The notes beneath the pieces were generated by a model. The model worked only from the letters and a program-made list of their open reading frames with translations, did not search any database and was not told the DNA's origin. Below, piece by piece: positions 42,450-52,070 of a DNA stretch of 64,000 nucleotides. The stretch is from CBDBBY01 sp965205055 (GTDB lineage Bacteria; Pseudomonadota; Alphaproteobacteria; Rhodobacterales; Rhodobacteraceae), in NCBI GenBank assembly GCA_965205055.1, contig OZ242030.1, positions 4,402,001-4,466,000 of the forward strand. Direction: 5' to 3'. The position numbers were made by a program, and so were the translations under genes. Position 1 is the stretch's first letter; the number at the start of each line of letters is the position of its first letter.

Positions 42450-45422
42450 ATGAAGGACGTCGATCGGAACGAATTGCTCAAAGCCACGAGTTTCCTGCAC
42501 GGCACCAACGCCGCGTACGTGGAGAGCCTGCATTCGAAATACTCGCGCAATCCGAATACCGTCGAAGCGACTTGGAAACGGTATTTCGACGCGCTGGGCA
42601 GGGAAGCGAACCGCGAGGTCCGATCCTATCCCGGACCTTCCTGGGCGCGGAGCGATTGGCCCCGAGTTCCTGCGGACGAGACGACGGCGGCATTCGACGG
42701 CGACTGGACCGATGCCGCGGACGGTCCGTCGGCGGCGATGCTGGACCTGAAGATCCGACAGAAGGCTGCGGAAGGCGGAGTCGGGTTGAGCGAGGAGGAC
42801 GTTCGCGACAAGGTGCTCGATTCCATCAGAGCTCTCATGCTCATCCGGGCATACCGGATTCGCGGCCACCGCATCGCAAAGCTTGACCCGTTGGGGATGA
42901 TGCACCATGTCGCCCATCCTGAATTGGATGTGGGGACGTACGGTTTCCGCGAATCCGACATGGATCGGCCGATCTTCATCGACAACGTTCTGGGTCTCGA
43001 GATCGCGACGGTGCGCGAGATCCTCGATCTGGTCACGCGCACCTACTGCGGGACCTTCGCGCTTCAATACATGCATATTTCCGACCCTGAGCAAGCCAGC
43101 TGGCTCAAGGAGCGAATCGAAGGCTACGGCAAGGAGATACAGTTCACCCAGGAAGGCCGCCGAGCCATCCTCTACAAGCTCGTCGAAGCGGAGGGCTTGG
43201 AAAAGTTTTTCCACGTGAAATACACCGGAACGAAGCGTTTCGGCCTTGACGGGGCCGAAGCATTGATCCCCGCGATGGAGCAGATCATCAAGCGCGGCGG
43301 GGCGCTCGGCATCCGGCAGATCGTCATCGGCATGCCGCATCGCGGCCGGCTCAACGTTCTGGCCAACGTCATGGGGAAGCCCTATCGCGCAATCCTCAAT
43401 GAATTCCAGGGCGGCAGTTCGCTGCCCGAAGATGTTTCAGGTTCCGGCGACGTCAAGTACCACCTCGGCGCGTCCTCGGACCGGGAGTTCGACGGCAACA
43501 AGGTCCACCTGTCATTGACCGCGAACCCTTCCCATCTTGAAGCGGTCAATCCGGTCGTTCTCGGAAAAGCGCGCGCGAAGCAGGATCAGATGGGAGACGA
43601 GGAGCACAAGAGGGTTCTTCCGGTGCTTCTTCACGGCGACGCGGCTTTCGCCGGGCAGGGGATCGTGGCGGAGTGCTTCGGTTTGTCGGGACTGGTCGGA
43701 CACAAGACCGGCGGCACGATCCATATCGTGGTGAACAACCAGATTGGTTTCACGACCACTCCGCACCATTCCAGATCGTCGCCCTATCCGACCGACATCG
43801 GCATGATGACCGAGGCGCCGATATTCCATGTGAACGGCGACGACCCCGAAGCCGTCGTCCATGCGGCGAAGGTTGCGACGGAGTTCAGGCAGAATTTCAG
43901 CAAGGACGTCGTGATCGACATCTTCTGCTACAGGCGTTTCGGCCACAACGAAGGCGACGAGCCGATGTTCACGCAGCCGAAAATGTATTCCATCATCAAG
44001 AAGCACAAATCGACGCTGCAGATTTATTCCGACCGTCTGGTTGAGGAAGGCCTGGTTCCCGAAGGCGACATCGAGGACATGAAGACCGAATTCCAGATCC
44101 GACTGAACGAAGAATTCGAAGTTGCGAAGTCCTACATGCCCAACGATGCGGATTGGCTGGACGGACGATGGTCGCACTTGAAGCCGGCGAATCCCGATAT
44201 AGACATCCGCGACACCGGCGTGGCCGAGTCGCAGATCAAGCAGATCGGAAAGGCCCTTGTCTCGGTCCCGGCGGAGTTCAATATCCACAAGACGCTGGCC
44301 CGGCTGCTGGAAGGGCGGAAGAAGCGGTTCGCGTCCGGAAAGAACTTCGACTGGTCCGACGCTGAAGCCATGGCGTTCGCGACGCTGCTTCTGGAAGGCT
44401 ATCCGGTACGCTTGTCCGGACAGGATTCGGTTCGAGGCACATTCAGCCAACGGCACTCGGCGATCATCGATCAGGTCACCGAAGAGCGGTATTTCCCTCT
44501 CAACAACATCGACAAAGAGCAGGCGAAGATCGAGGTGATCGACTCGATGCTGTCTGAATTCGCGGTGCTCGGCTTCGAGTACGGCTACTCTCTCGCAGAG
44601 CCGAATGCGCTCGTGCTTTGGGAAGCGCAGTTCGGGGATTTCGCCAACGGCGCGCAGATCATGTTCGATCAGTTCATATCGCCGGGCGAGAAGAAATGGC
44701 TGCGAATGTCCGGGTTGACCGTTCTTCTCCCGCACGGCTTCGAGGGACAGGGGCCGGAACATTCGTCCGCGCGGCTGGAACGGTTCCTTCAAATGTCGGC
44801 GGACGACAATTGGCGCGTCGCGAATTGCACGACGCCTTCGAACTATTTCCACATACTGCGCAGCCAGCTGCACCGCGACGACCGGAAGCCGCTGATATTG
44901 ATGACGCCGAAGTCACTGCTGAGGCACAAGCTCGCAATATCCCACATCGGCGAATTTCTGCCGGGCTCCCGTTTCCACAGAGTGTTGTGGGACGATGCGG
45001 AGCTGGGCCGTTCGGAAATCCAGCTTGTCCCCGACGAGAAGATCAAGCGTGTAGTGCTGACCTCCGGGAAGGTGTACTATGATTTGTTCCAGGAGCGCGA
45101 GGAGCGCGGGATCGACAACGTCTACATCATGCGCTTCGAGCAGTATTATCCGTTCCCTTACCTGTCCGCGAGGACGGAGTTCTCCCGATTCAAGAACGCC
45201 GAATTCATCTGGTGCCAGGAAGAGCCCAAAAACCAAGGAGCTTGGACCTTCATGGAGCCGAATATTCTCTGGGTGCTGAACAAGATCCGCCGCAAGAAAT
45301 TGAGTCTTGAGTATGTGGGTCGGCCGGCAGCGGCGTCCCCCGCCACCGGACTGGCTTCAGACCACCGGCGGGAGCAAGGGAAGCTGGTCGATGAAGCGCT
45401 AACGCTCAAGGAGGATTGCTGA
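42450..45422 (+). CDS. sucA: 2-oxoglutarate dehydrogenase E1 component
   Basis: The 990-aa protein is the thiamine-dependent E1o subunit. It begins with the E2-binding segment ATSFLHGTNAAYVESLHSKY. Thiamine diphosphate and active-site motifs include VIGMPHRGRLNVLANVMGK, GDAAFAGQGIVAECFGLSG, VNNQIGFTTTP and YRRFGHNEGDEPMFTQPKMY. The pyrimidine-binding domain has SGQDSVRGTFSQRHS. It decarboxylates 2-oxoglutarate and passes the succinyl group to SucB. ATG 42450 is chosen because a GGGGG stretch lies 7 nt upstream; the ATG two codons earlier is too close to it. The sucB start follows 1 bp after the stop. Confidence 0.96.
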   Translation: MKDVDRNELLKATSFLHGTNAAYVESLHSKYSRNPNTVEATWKRYFDALGREANREVRSYPGPSWARSDWPRVPADETTAAFDGDWTDAADGPSAAMLDLKIRQKAAEGGVGLSEEDVRDKVLDSIRALMLIRAYRIRGHRIAKLDPLGMMHHVAHPELDVGTYGFRESDMDRPIFIDNVLGLEIATVREILDLVTRTYCGTFALQYMHISDPEQASWLKERIEGYGKEIQFTQEGRRAILYKLVEAEGLEKFFHVKYTGTKRFGLDGAEALIPAMEQIIKRGGALGIRQIVIGMPHRGRLNVLANVMGKPYRAILNEFQGGSSLPEDVSGSGDVKYHLGASSDREFDGNKVHLSLTANPSHLEAVNPVVLGKARAKQDQMGDEEHKRVLPVLLHGDAAFAGQGIVAECFGLSGLVGHKTGGTIHIVVNNQIGFTTTPHHSRSSPYPTDIGMMTEAPIFHVNGDDPEAVVHAAKVATEFRQNFSKDVVIDIFCYRRFGHNEGDEPMFTQPKMYSIIKKHKSTLQIYSDRLVEEGLVPEGDIEDMKTEFQIRLNEEFEVAKSYMPNDADWLDGRWSHLKPANPDIDIRDTGVAESQIKQIGKALVSVPAEFNIHKTLARLLEGRKKRFASGKNFDWSDAEAMAFATLLLEGYPVRLSGQDSVRGTFSQRHSAIIDQVTEERYFPLNNIDKEQAKIEVIDSMLSEFAVLGFEYGYSLAEPNALVLWEAQFGDFANGAQIMFDQFISPGEKKWLRMSGLTVLLPHGFEGQGPEHSSARLERFLQMSADDNWRVANCTTPSNYFHILRSQLHRDDRKPLILMTPKSLLRHKLAISHIGEFLPGSRFHRVLWDDAELGRSEIQLVPDEKIKRVVLTSGKVYYDLFQEREERGIDNVYIMRFEQYYPFPYLSARTEFSRFKNAEFIWCQEEPKNQGAWTFMEPNILWVLNKIRRKKLSLEYVGRPAAASPATGLASDHRREQGKLVDEALTLKEDC

Positions 45423-45423
45423 G

Positions 45424-46683
45424 ATGTCTGTTGAGGTGCGCGTTCCGTCGCTCGGCGAGAGCGTGTCGGAAGCCTCGGTCGGCGCATGGCATAAAAGCAT
45501 GGGAGACTTGGTCGAGACCGACGAACTGATCTGCGAGCTTGAGACCGACAAGGTCAATCTCGAAATATCCGCTCCGGCGAAAGGCCGGTTGAGCGAAATC
45601 CTGTTCCCGGAGGGAAGCACCGTTTTGGAAGGAGCGCTTTTGGCGACCATATCGACGGGCGCTGCCGCGGACGCCGGCACCAAGCCGCAAGCCGCCGGAA
45701 AATCCGCCTCCTCCAAGCCAGCAGCCAAGAAAGAAGCGGCGGCGGAACCCAAAATGCCCGCTGCTTCCGTCAAACCCAATCCTGAAGCGCCCTCCAAGGA
45801 CGTCGAGCATGCGCCTTCAGCAAAAAAGCTGATGGCGGAGCATCAGATTGATCCGGGAACGGTTCAAGGCACCGGGCGAGACCAGCGAATCATGAAGGAA
45901 GACGTCCAGCGCGCGATCGAAGCCAGCGCGGCCGTTGTTTCCGTCGGCGCGCAACGCCCCGCAGCAGAAGTCGAAAGCGAACCGGTTGAAATCGAGCGGG
46001 TCCGAATGAGCCGTCTGCGGCGCACGATCGCGACGCGGCTCAAGGAAGCCCAGAACACGGCGGCGATGCTGACCACTTACAACGAAGTGGACATGACCAA
46101 CGTCATGAAGATGCGCGCGGACTACAAGGAAGTGTTCGAGAAAAAGCACGGGACGAGGCTCGGCTTCATGTCGTTTTTCGTGAAAGCCTGCTGCACGGCG
46201 CTCATGGAAGTTCCCGACGTGAACGCAGAGATCGACGGGACCGATATCGTCTACAAGCGGTTCGTGCATATGGGCATAGCGGTGGGCACGCCCAGCGGGC
46301 TAGTCGTTCCAGTGGTCCGCAATGCGGATCGAATGACGTTCGCCCAAGTGGAAAAGCGCATCGCCGAACTTGGCAAAATGGCTCGCGAAGGCAGGCTTGC
46401 GCTGTCCGATATGCAAGGCGGAACATTTTCGATATCGAACGGGGGCGTTTACGGCTCCCTGATGTCGTCTCCCATACTCAATCCGCCGCAATCTGGAATT
46501 CTCGGCATGCACAAGATCCAGGAGCGGCCGGTCGCCGTGGACGGCAAAATCGAAATCCGTCCGATGATGTATTTGGCCTTGTCGTACGACCACCGCATCG
46601 TGGACGGAAAGGGCGCAGTGACCTTTCTGGTCAGGGTCAAGGAGGCCATAGAAGATCCTCGCCGATTGCTCATGGAAATTTGA
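45424..46683 (+). CDS. sucB: dihydrolipoamide succinyltransferase (E2 of 2-oxoglutarate dehydrogenase)
   Basis: The 419-aa protein has one N-terminal lipoyl domain with the lipoylation lysine in ETDKVNLEISAP. An Ala/Lys/Pro-rich linker and an E3-binding domain (SAKKLMAEHQIDPGTVQGTG) follow. The catalytic domain has the active-site SYDHRIVDGKGAVTFL. It forms the core of the complex and moves the succinyl group to CoA. It starts immediately after sucA and is followed by lpdA after 155 bp. Confidence 0.96.
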   Translation: MSVEVRVPSLGESVSEASVGAWHKSMGDLVETDELICELETDKVNLEISAPAKGRLSEILFPEGSTVLEGALLATISTGAAADAGTKPQAAGKSASSKPAAKKEAAAEPKMPAASVKPNPEAPSKDVEHAPSAKKLMAEHQIDPGTVQGTGRDQRIMKEDVQRAIEASAAVVSVGAQRPAAEVESEPVEIERVRMSRLRRTIATRLKEAQNTAAMLTTYNEVDMTNVMKMRADYKEVFEKKHGTRLGFMSFFVKACCTALMEVPDVNAEIDGTDIVYKRFVHMGIAVGTPSGLVVPVVRNADRMTFAQVEKRIAELGKMAREGRLALSDMQGGTFSISNGGVYGSLMSSPILNPPQSGILGMHKIQERPVAVDGKIEIRPMMYLALSYDHRIVDGKGAVTFLVRVKEAIEDPRRLLMEI

Positions 46684-46838
46684 TTCCGTCGATAGATGTT
46701 TGCGGCGGCATCAGCACGGAAATCGAGCGTAAGATGGTGAGCGCACCCGCGCTTGTCCAATTCAGGCATGCCGGCAAGCGTGACCCGAGAAAGTCGGAAT
46801 CATCGGCGCTGCTTGCCGCCAATTTTTTGGAGGGCTGA

Positions 46839-48227
46839 ATGTCGAACTACGACGTCGTGATCATTGGCGCCGGACCCGGAGGGTACGTTTGCGCGATCAG
46901 AGCGGCGCAACTCGGGCTGAAAGCCGCTTGCGTCGAAGGGCGCGGCGCGCTGGGGGGCACTTGCCTCAACGTGGGGTGCATCCCGTCCAAAGCCCTCCTG
47001 CACTCAAGCCACATGTTTCACGAGGCCGAACACAATTTCGGCAAGATGGGGATCAAGCTGGGAGAAGCCTCGTTCGATTGGAGAAAGATGCTTGCGTACA
47101 AAAGCCAGACGATAAAGGCGAATACGTCCGGGATTGAGTACCTTTTCAAAAAGAATGGAGTCGACTGGCTGAAAGGATGGGGGCGAATCGTCGGACAGGG
47201 CGCGGTCGAAATCGACGGCCGGCGCTGCGAAACGAAAAACATAGTCATCGCCACAGGTTCGGAGCCTGCCGAATTGAACGGCGTCGAAGTCGACGAGAAG
47301 TCGGTCGTGACGTCGACCGGAGCCCTTGAACTGAAATCCGTCCCGAAGAAACTGGTCGTAATCGGCGCCGGCGTCATTGGACTGGAGCTCGGCTCGGTGT
47401 TCTCAAGACTGGGAAGCGAAGTCGTGTTTCTTGAATACTTGGACTCGATCGCCGCAGGAATGGATTCCGAAGTGACCAAGGCATTCCAGCGGCTGCTCAA
47501 GAGGCAGGGCATGAAGTTCGTTCTCGGCGCCGAGGTGAAACTCGCGGAAAAATCGAACGGCGGGCATAAAGTGCACTACGCTTTGCGGGGCGGCTCGGAG
47601 GTGCTTCAGGAAAATGCCGATGTCGTGCTGCTTGCGACGGGACGAAGACCGTTCACCAAAGGCTTGGGATTGGAAAATGTCGGCTTGGAGGTTTCTGACA
47701 GGGGATTCGTGAGCAAGGACGGCCATATGCGCACGTCTGTTCCTGGAATATACGCGATAGGAGACGCGACGGACGGCCCTATGCTTGCGCACAAGGCGGA
47801 AGACGAGGGCATGGCCGCCGCTGAATCCATTGCCGGGCAAGCGGGCCACGTGAATTACAATGTGATCCCTTCGGTGATCTACACGCATCCGGAGGTCGCA
47901 TCGGTGGGTCGAACGGAACAGGATTTGAAATCGCAAGGCGTCGAATTCAAGGCGGGCAGTTTTTCGTTCAAAGGAAATGGCCGTGCGAAGGCGACATTCG
48001 CGTCGGACGGGATGGTCAAGATTCTGGCCGATGCCGGGAGCGACCGGGTGTTGGGATGCCACATATTGGGGCCGGCCGCTGGCGATCTCATCCATGAAGT
48101 GGCGGTCGCAATGGAGTTCGGCGCGGCCTCGGAGGATCTTGCAAGGACTTGCCATGCGCATCCGACATATTCCGAGGCCGTCCGCGAGGCGGCGCTGGCC
48201 TGCGGAGACGGGCCAATTCATTCTTGA
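46839..48227 (+). CDS. lpdA: dihydrolipoamide dehydrogenase (E3)
   Basis: The 462-aa flavoprotein begins DVVIIGAGPGGYVCAIRAAQ and carries the redox-active disulphide in GGTCLNVGCIPSKALL. The NAD-binding motif is VVIGAGVIGLELGSVFSRLG, and the C-terminal active-site pair lies in CHAHPTYSEAVREAAL. It reoxidises the lipoyl groups of SucB, and perhaps of other 2-oxoacid dehydrogenases. It is the last gene of the TCA block, and the next gene converges on it 200 bp away. Confidence 0.96.
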   Translation: MSNYDVVIIGAGPGGYVCAIRAAQLGLKAACVEGRGALGGTCLNVGCIPSKALLHSSHMFHEAEHNFGKMGIKLGEASFDWRKMLAYKSQTIKANTSGIEYLFKKNGVDWLKGWGRIVGQGAVEIDGRRCETKNIVIATGSEPAELNGVEVDEKSVVTSTGALELKSVPKKLVVIGAGVIGLELGSVFSRLGSEVVFLEYLDSIAAGMDSEVTKAFQRLLKRQGMKFVLGAEVKLAEKSNGGHKVHYALRGGSEVLQENADVVLLATGRRPFTKGLGLENVGLEVSDRGFVSKDGHMRTSVPGIYAIGDATDGPMLAHKAEDEGMAAAESIAGQAGHVNYNVIPSVIYTHPEVASVGRTEQDLKSQGVEFKAGSFSFKGNGRAKATFASDGMVKILADAGSDRVLGCHILGPAAGDLIHEVAVAMEFGAASEDLARTCHAHPTYSEAVREAALACGDGPIHS

Positions 48228-48427
48228 ATGCGCGGCGGCTTCGTCGATTTCAGCTCATGCCTGAATTATCTTGGCCCCTTCCAAGGCGAAACGGCATTGC
48301 TCGGATCGACGGTCAATTCGACGGCCATTCGGATTCTTGGCCGACATTCAGCTGCCGAACGGCGCTTGCCCGGAAGTGAGCGATATTCGCATCCGATACC
48401 GGCCGTCCGTTCTGCTTGAGAGCCGTG

Positions 48428-49135
48428 TCAAAACACATACCGTTGCAATTGGTTTCCGTTCTTTTTCAGCCAGGCCCGGTGGTCGTCGTAGTCGGGGCAG
48501 ATCTTTTCAACCACGGACCAGAATCTGCCGGAGTGATTGGGTTCCACAAGATGCGCGACTTCATGGGCCGCGACATAATCCAGGACGGGAAGCGGCGCCA
48601 TGATCAATCGCCAGGAATAGTTGATCCTGCCTCCGCGGGTGCCCGTCACCTTGGTGCAAGATCCCCAGCGCGACTTCGTGTCACGAATCGTGATTCGGAA
48701 TATCTTGCGATCAATTTGCTCCGCGTAGGCATTCGACCGGGACAAAAGCTCTTGCGAGGCCATCTCCACGCAATAGCGCAGAAGGTTCTTCGGCACGTCG
48801 GCCTCGGGACCGGGAACGAAAATATCGGACGCGTCATGGCACGCCGCCGGAGAAGTCGCGGGCGATACTTTTCGAAACACGCCTTTGAGAGGAAAATCGA
48901 TCCCATAGCGAACACTAATCACGGCCTCCACATTTTCCAATGTTTTGAATATCCACGAGCGTTTCGATGCCGCGAATTCAAGCGCTTCCGCGAGATCGGC
49001 GCGGGCTGGCATCGACAGCGTCACGATTCCGTCGGTGCGCGAAACTCGCAGCTTGATGTTGCGAGTTCTCGGCGACCGGGCGACCTTGACCGGGATCGGC
49101 GGTTCGCCGGGAATTTCTGCCAAAGTGAATTTCAT
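48428..49135 (-). CDS. YgjP-like (DUF45) zinc metallopeptidase
   Basis: The 235-aa protein belongs to the YgjP/SprT-like DUF45 group. The zinc motif is VAAHEVAHLVEPNHSGRFW (HExxH plus a downstream histidine). TKSRWGSCTKVTGTRGGRIN is the family-specific segment preceding it. The N-terminal half has IPGEPPIPVKVARSPRTRNI. ATG 49135 is preferred because family similarity begins there; a GTG 16 codons upstream is less likely. Members are thought to be intracellular proteases of unclear target, often found as single genes or beside restriction systems. A decayed second copy of its 5' half lies at 51.7-51.9 kb, on the far side of the ATPase-PIN cassette. Confidence 0.85.
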   Translation of the reverse strand: MKFTLAEIPGEPPIPVKVARSPRTRNIKLRVSRTDGIVTLSMPARADLAEALEFAASKRSWIFKTLENVEAVISVRYGIDFPLKGVFRKVSPATSPAACHDASDIFVPGPEADVPKNLLRYCVEMASQELLSRSNAYAEQIDRKIFRITIRDTKSRWGSCTKVTGTRGGRINYSWRLIMAPLPVLDYVAAHEVAHLVEPNHSGRFWSVVEKICPDYDDHRAWLKKNGNQLQRYVF

Positions 49136-49345
49136 CTGTGCAGTTTCAGTCCAATCTGTCGCAATGCCGGACAATCGTTTCACGGACTTCGTGACACATT
49201 GCGTGGCGAATCCGAGGCACTGTATTTGGTAGGCGCGGATAATGCCACTACCAAAACGGTGATGCTTGTTTCGCGATGAAGACCTTCAAAGCGCATCTCA
49301 GATCGATCTTATTTCATTTTCGGACAGCTTTGCCGTCCTGCGAAG
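49049..49345. repeat. left arm of an imperfect direct duplication around the ATPase-PIN cassette
   Basis: This segment covers the ygjP 5' end and its upstream region. It is related along its length to about 51783-52070, in the same orientation. The clearest exact match is GCAATGCCGGACAAT at 49161-49175 and 51901-51915. Conceptual translations of both also align (for example RNAGQ...TLRG). The copies have diverged substantially. Confidence 0.7.
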
Positions 49346-49708
49346 CCGCTACGAACGCGATCAAATCCATGAGCCCCTGCCGCAATCGCTTGTGCTTGAC
49401 GGCACGCAGATTCAGATAAGCGCGTCGAAACGGACGGCGATGAGATGCGGGTCCGGTTGGCGGTCAAGGAGCACAAACGATTGCGGAGAAACACGAACGT
49501 GATCGACAAGCCCGCCCTGAAATTTTTTGCTATTCGCTCTCAATCATCCCGAAATGGGTCCAAGGGTCAAAATCCCTTTTTTTCTTGTACACCACTAGTA
49601 GTAGTACTCAGAAAACCACAACATGCAGCGATAATGGGCGCAAGTACCACCATCAATGGCGGTTTGCCAAATTCTCAAAACGCTAATTTAACAAATCCTT
49701 GTTTAATG

Positions 49709-49714
49709 TATATT
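49709..49714 (+). promoter_or_regulatory. possible -10 element of the ATPase-PIN cassette
   Basis: TATATT at 49709-49714 lies 30 bp before the ATPase start, with TTAACA at 49688-49693 as a 15-bp-spaced -35 candidate. The surrounding AT-rich sequence makes chance matches likely, so this is tentative. Confidence 0.3.
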
Positions 49715-49744
49715 GCACACGAGCAACACATGCAGGATATTGCC

Positions 49745-51127
49745 ATGAACGAATTCAGCGAACTGACATTGGAGAATTTTAGGTGTTTCTGTGACGAACA
49801 GAGCGGCCGCATGCGCCCGATAACGTTATTGGTCGGTGAAAATGGCACCGGAAAATCATCGTTTATGGCAAGTTATTTGGTTATGGACCAGTGTTTTAAA
49901 GGGCCATTAATAAACGATAAGCCAGATTTTAATTTGGAGCCATTTGCATTAGGATCATTTTACGATATCGCTCATTCCTTTGGAGATACAGATGAAGGTT
50001 TGGGCAAATTCAGAATTGAGCTTAGCACTGGAAATAGCGAGAAAGAAAATATATATATGCTAAATGTAACTTTTCGTCAAAACTATAAATCACCTCAAAT
50101 ACATAAGATTCTTCATGACTTTGGTTCAGACGGTTATATTGAATTTGAACGTATATCTAGCGGTACTAAAATAAGCATTCCTAGGCGATCAGTAACATTT
50201 GATTGGCCATTGTCCGGCATTCATAGATTTATCGATTTTGCCGTTGGTGAAATTTTGTTTGAGCGAAGTTCAAAGGATCGCTCAGGGAAGGTCATAGAAC
50301 GTTTTGCAAGTCATATAGTCGACGATAATAAGGAATTGTTGGTGGAAACCACTAAAATTTTAACACATCTAGTTCAGGTAAGTGATCAACGCAGGCACAA
50401 TCTCGCCAGTTTGATGCCAAAACTGTGGGAAGCGGTCGCAATTGCTCCAGTTCGTTCAAAGCCGAAGAGAACTTATGATCCGATTGGTGAATCACCTAGT
50501 CCTGAAGGCGATCACATTCCCATGGTCCTAATGCAGCTTAGCAAGACGAATAAGACGTATTGGGAGGAGTTTCGCAAACGGTTAATTGCATTCGGGATGT
50601 CCGCTGAACTTTTCTCCGACATCAAAATTAAAGATTACGCAGATGAGGGTAGCAGCCCGTTTCAGATACAGTTCAAGGTCCGCTCGGGAAAATTTATAAA
50701 TGTGATGGATGTAGGCTATGGCGTAAGCCAGTGCCTTCCAATGGTAACGAACATCCTGAATAGAAACATCAACGGAAAATCGGGGAACACCTTGTTTCTC
50801 CTGCAACAGCCGGAGGTGCACTTGCATCCGAAAGCGCAAGCAGAAATCGGAAATTTGATTTGCACTACATATGCGGAGTTTGGAAATAGATTCATGGTCG
50901 AAACGCATAGCGACTTTATATTGGACCGTGTTCGTGTCATGGTCAGGAAAGGAATTATTAAGGAATCTGATGTGTCAATTATATATTTTGAGCGAAAACC
51001 GGACGGAAATTCAGTTGAAATATTTAATATTGATGTTGATTCTGACGGAAATATCCTCAATGCGCCGGACTCGTATCGTGATTTCTTTGTTGCGGAAGTA
51101 GATACGGTTCTAGGGTTTCGTGACTAA
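49745..51127 (+). CDS. ABC/OLD-type AAA ATPase (AAA_21, possibly DUF3696) of a two-gene cassette
   Basis: Predicted 460 aa. The N-terminus SELTLENFRCFCDEQSGRM leads into Walker A LLVGENGTGKSSF (residues 31-39), the form found in OLD/RecF-like ATPases. The long middle part is a charged helical insertion. Near the C-terminus, MDVGYGVSQCLPMV is signature-like, FLLQQPEVHLHPKAQ is Walker B with QQPE replacing the usual EQPE or DEPE, and VETHSDFILDRVR is the H-loop. ATG 49745 has AGGA 7 nt upstream. The gene is much AT-richer than its neighbours, with different codon choice, indicating transfer. Ten bp later a PIN-like gene begins. In such pairs the ATPase usually senses or gates a nuclease; this role is inferred. 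Confidence 0.8.
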   Translation: MNEFSELTLENFRCFCDEQSGRMRPITLLVGENGTGKSSFMASYLVMDQCFKGPLINDKPDFNLEPFALGSFYDIAHSFGDTDEGLGKFRIELSTGNSEKENIYMLNVTFRQNYKSPQIHKILHDFGSDGYIEFERISSGTKISIPRRSVTFDWPLSGIHRFIDFAVGEILFERSSKDRSGKVIERFASHIVDDNKELLVETTKILTHLVQVSDQRRHNLASLMPKLWEAVAIAPVRSKPKRTYDPIGESPSPEGDHIPMVLMQLSKTNKTYWEEFRKRLIAFGMSAELFSDIKIKDYADEGSSPFQIQFKVRSGKFINVMDVGYGVSQCLPMVTNILNRNINGKSGNTLFLLQQPEVHLHPKAQAEIGNLICTTYAEFGNRFMVETHSDFILDRVRVMVRKGIIKESDVSIIYFERKPDGNSVEIFNIDVDSDGNILNAPDSYRDFFVAEVDTVLGFRD

Positions 51128-51137
51128 GGATGATGGG

Positions 51138-51578
51138 ATGTGCATGATTATTGATGCAAACGTAATGGAAAAATTCTTGCGTGAGCCGGAAAACGAAAAC
51201 TGCGATCCAATTTATCGATGGCTAAGGAATGGTGGCAAGATTCTGTATTCATCGGGCGGTCAATTCAAATATGAAATTAGCGCGTTTGCGAGAATCAAAT
51301 TGAGCAAACTCGCGGCCAAAGGCAACGCCATACTTGTAAGCGCGGAGAAATTCCAGAAAATTGAGAGCGATATTACGACAAGCAATTTGTGCAAGTCGGA
51401 TGATTTTCACATTTTGGCTTTAGCTAGTTTTACTGGTGCTAGAGTGTTATATACAACGGATCGGAACTTAATAAGGGATTTCAAAAATATGATTCTTATA
51501 GATAATCCAAGGGGGCGTATTTATTCGAGTAAATCAAACGCAAGTTTGTTGAATCAATCAATTTGTAGAATTCAGTGA
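51138..51578 (+). CDS. PIN-like domain protein, partner of the upstream ATPase
   Basis: Predicted 146 aa. The pattern of a PIN-fold ribonuclease is visible: MIIDANVMEKFL supplies the first acidic residue, YEISAFARIK a possible glutamate, KSDDFHILALAS the third acidic pair, and LYTTDRNLIRDF the last. This spacing (aspartates near residues 6, 97 and 115) fits VapC-like enzymes, though the family match is at the level of motif only. ATG 51138 has AAGGA 7 nt upstream, which overlaps the ATPase stop. Like the ATPase gene it is AT-rich. A toxic RNase held or activated by the ATPase is the most natural reading. No antitoxin-like DNA-binding protein is seen. Confidence 0.7.
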   Translation: MCMIIDANVMEKFLREPENENCDPIYRWLRNGGKILYSSGGQFKYEISAFARIKLSKLAAKGNAILVSAEKFQKIESDITTSNLCKSDDFHILALASFTGARVLYTTDRNLIRDFKNMILIDNPRGRIYSSKSNASLLNQSICRIQ

Positions 51579-51697
51579 TGCAGGAAATGCGTTGAATTCA
51601 ATTGGGGAGATGTGTCTCGTATTTTGCAGTGCCGGAGCGAGTTTAGTGCGGATGATGCTGTCGGTGAAGATTAAGATGATACATTTTTAGTAGTATC

Positions 51698-51875
51698 TTA
51701 TAGGTCCAATTTCACTTTGCAACATACCGTCATCTCGGCATCCATTTTTTCCAGTGTATTGAACGCTTAAGTGGGCTTGGGCTGCTATGCTTGTGTTGCT
51801 GCGCGCCCTCGGCTTTCGAACAACCTTGACTTGGGCCGACGACTGGCTGGGAATTTCAGCCGAAATGAGTCTCGT
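51698..51875 (-). pseudogene. decayed 5' part of a second ygjP-like gene
   Basis: Read on the minus strand, this stretch gives RLISAEIPSQSSAQVKVVRK, which aligns with the start of the intact YgjP-like protein. After a shift and a missing stretch of about 30 codons comes FNTLEKMDAEMTV, matching FKTLENVEAVISV of the intact protein. The position of the start codon reads ACG instead of ATG. A stop occurs at 51698. It is a truncated, frameshifted paralogue. Confidence 0.65.
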
Positions 51876-52070
51876 CTTTGCAGTTGCAGTTCAAACTGGC
51901 GCAATGCCGGACAATTGTCTCATAAGACATTGCGTGGTGACATTGAAGCATCCAGCTTGGCGGACGCAGATTATTCGGCTTTCAAGGCGATGAAGCTAGT
52001 TTTTCGATAGTGACCCCGGCAAAGTGCGGCTCGGAGCGACATCATTTCAATTTTTTGGACGGCTATACGG
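51783..52070. repeat. right arm of the duplication around the ATPase-PIN cassette
   Basis: This is the counterpart of 49049-49345. It comprises the relic ygjP 5' end and the region upstream of it, and similarity fades near 52090. Together the arms bracket the AT-rich ATPase-PIN pair. Confidence 0.65.
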
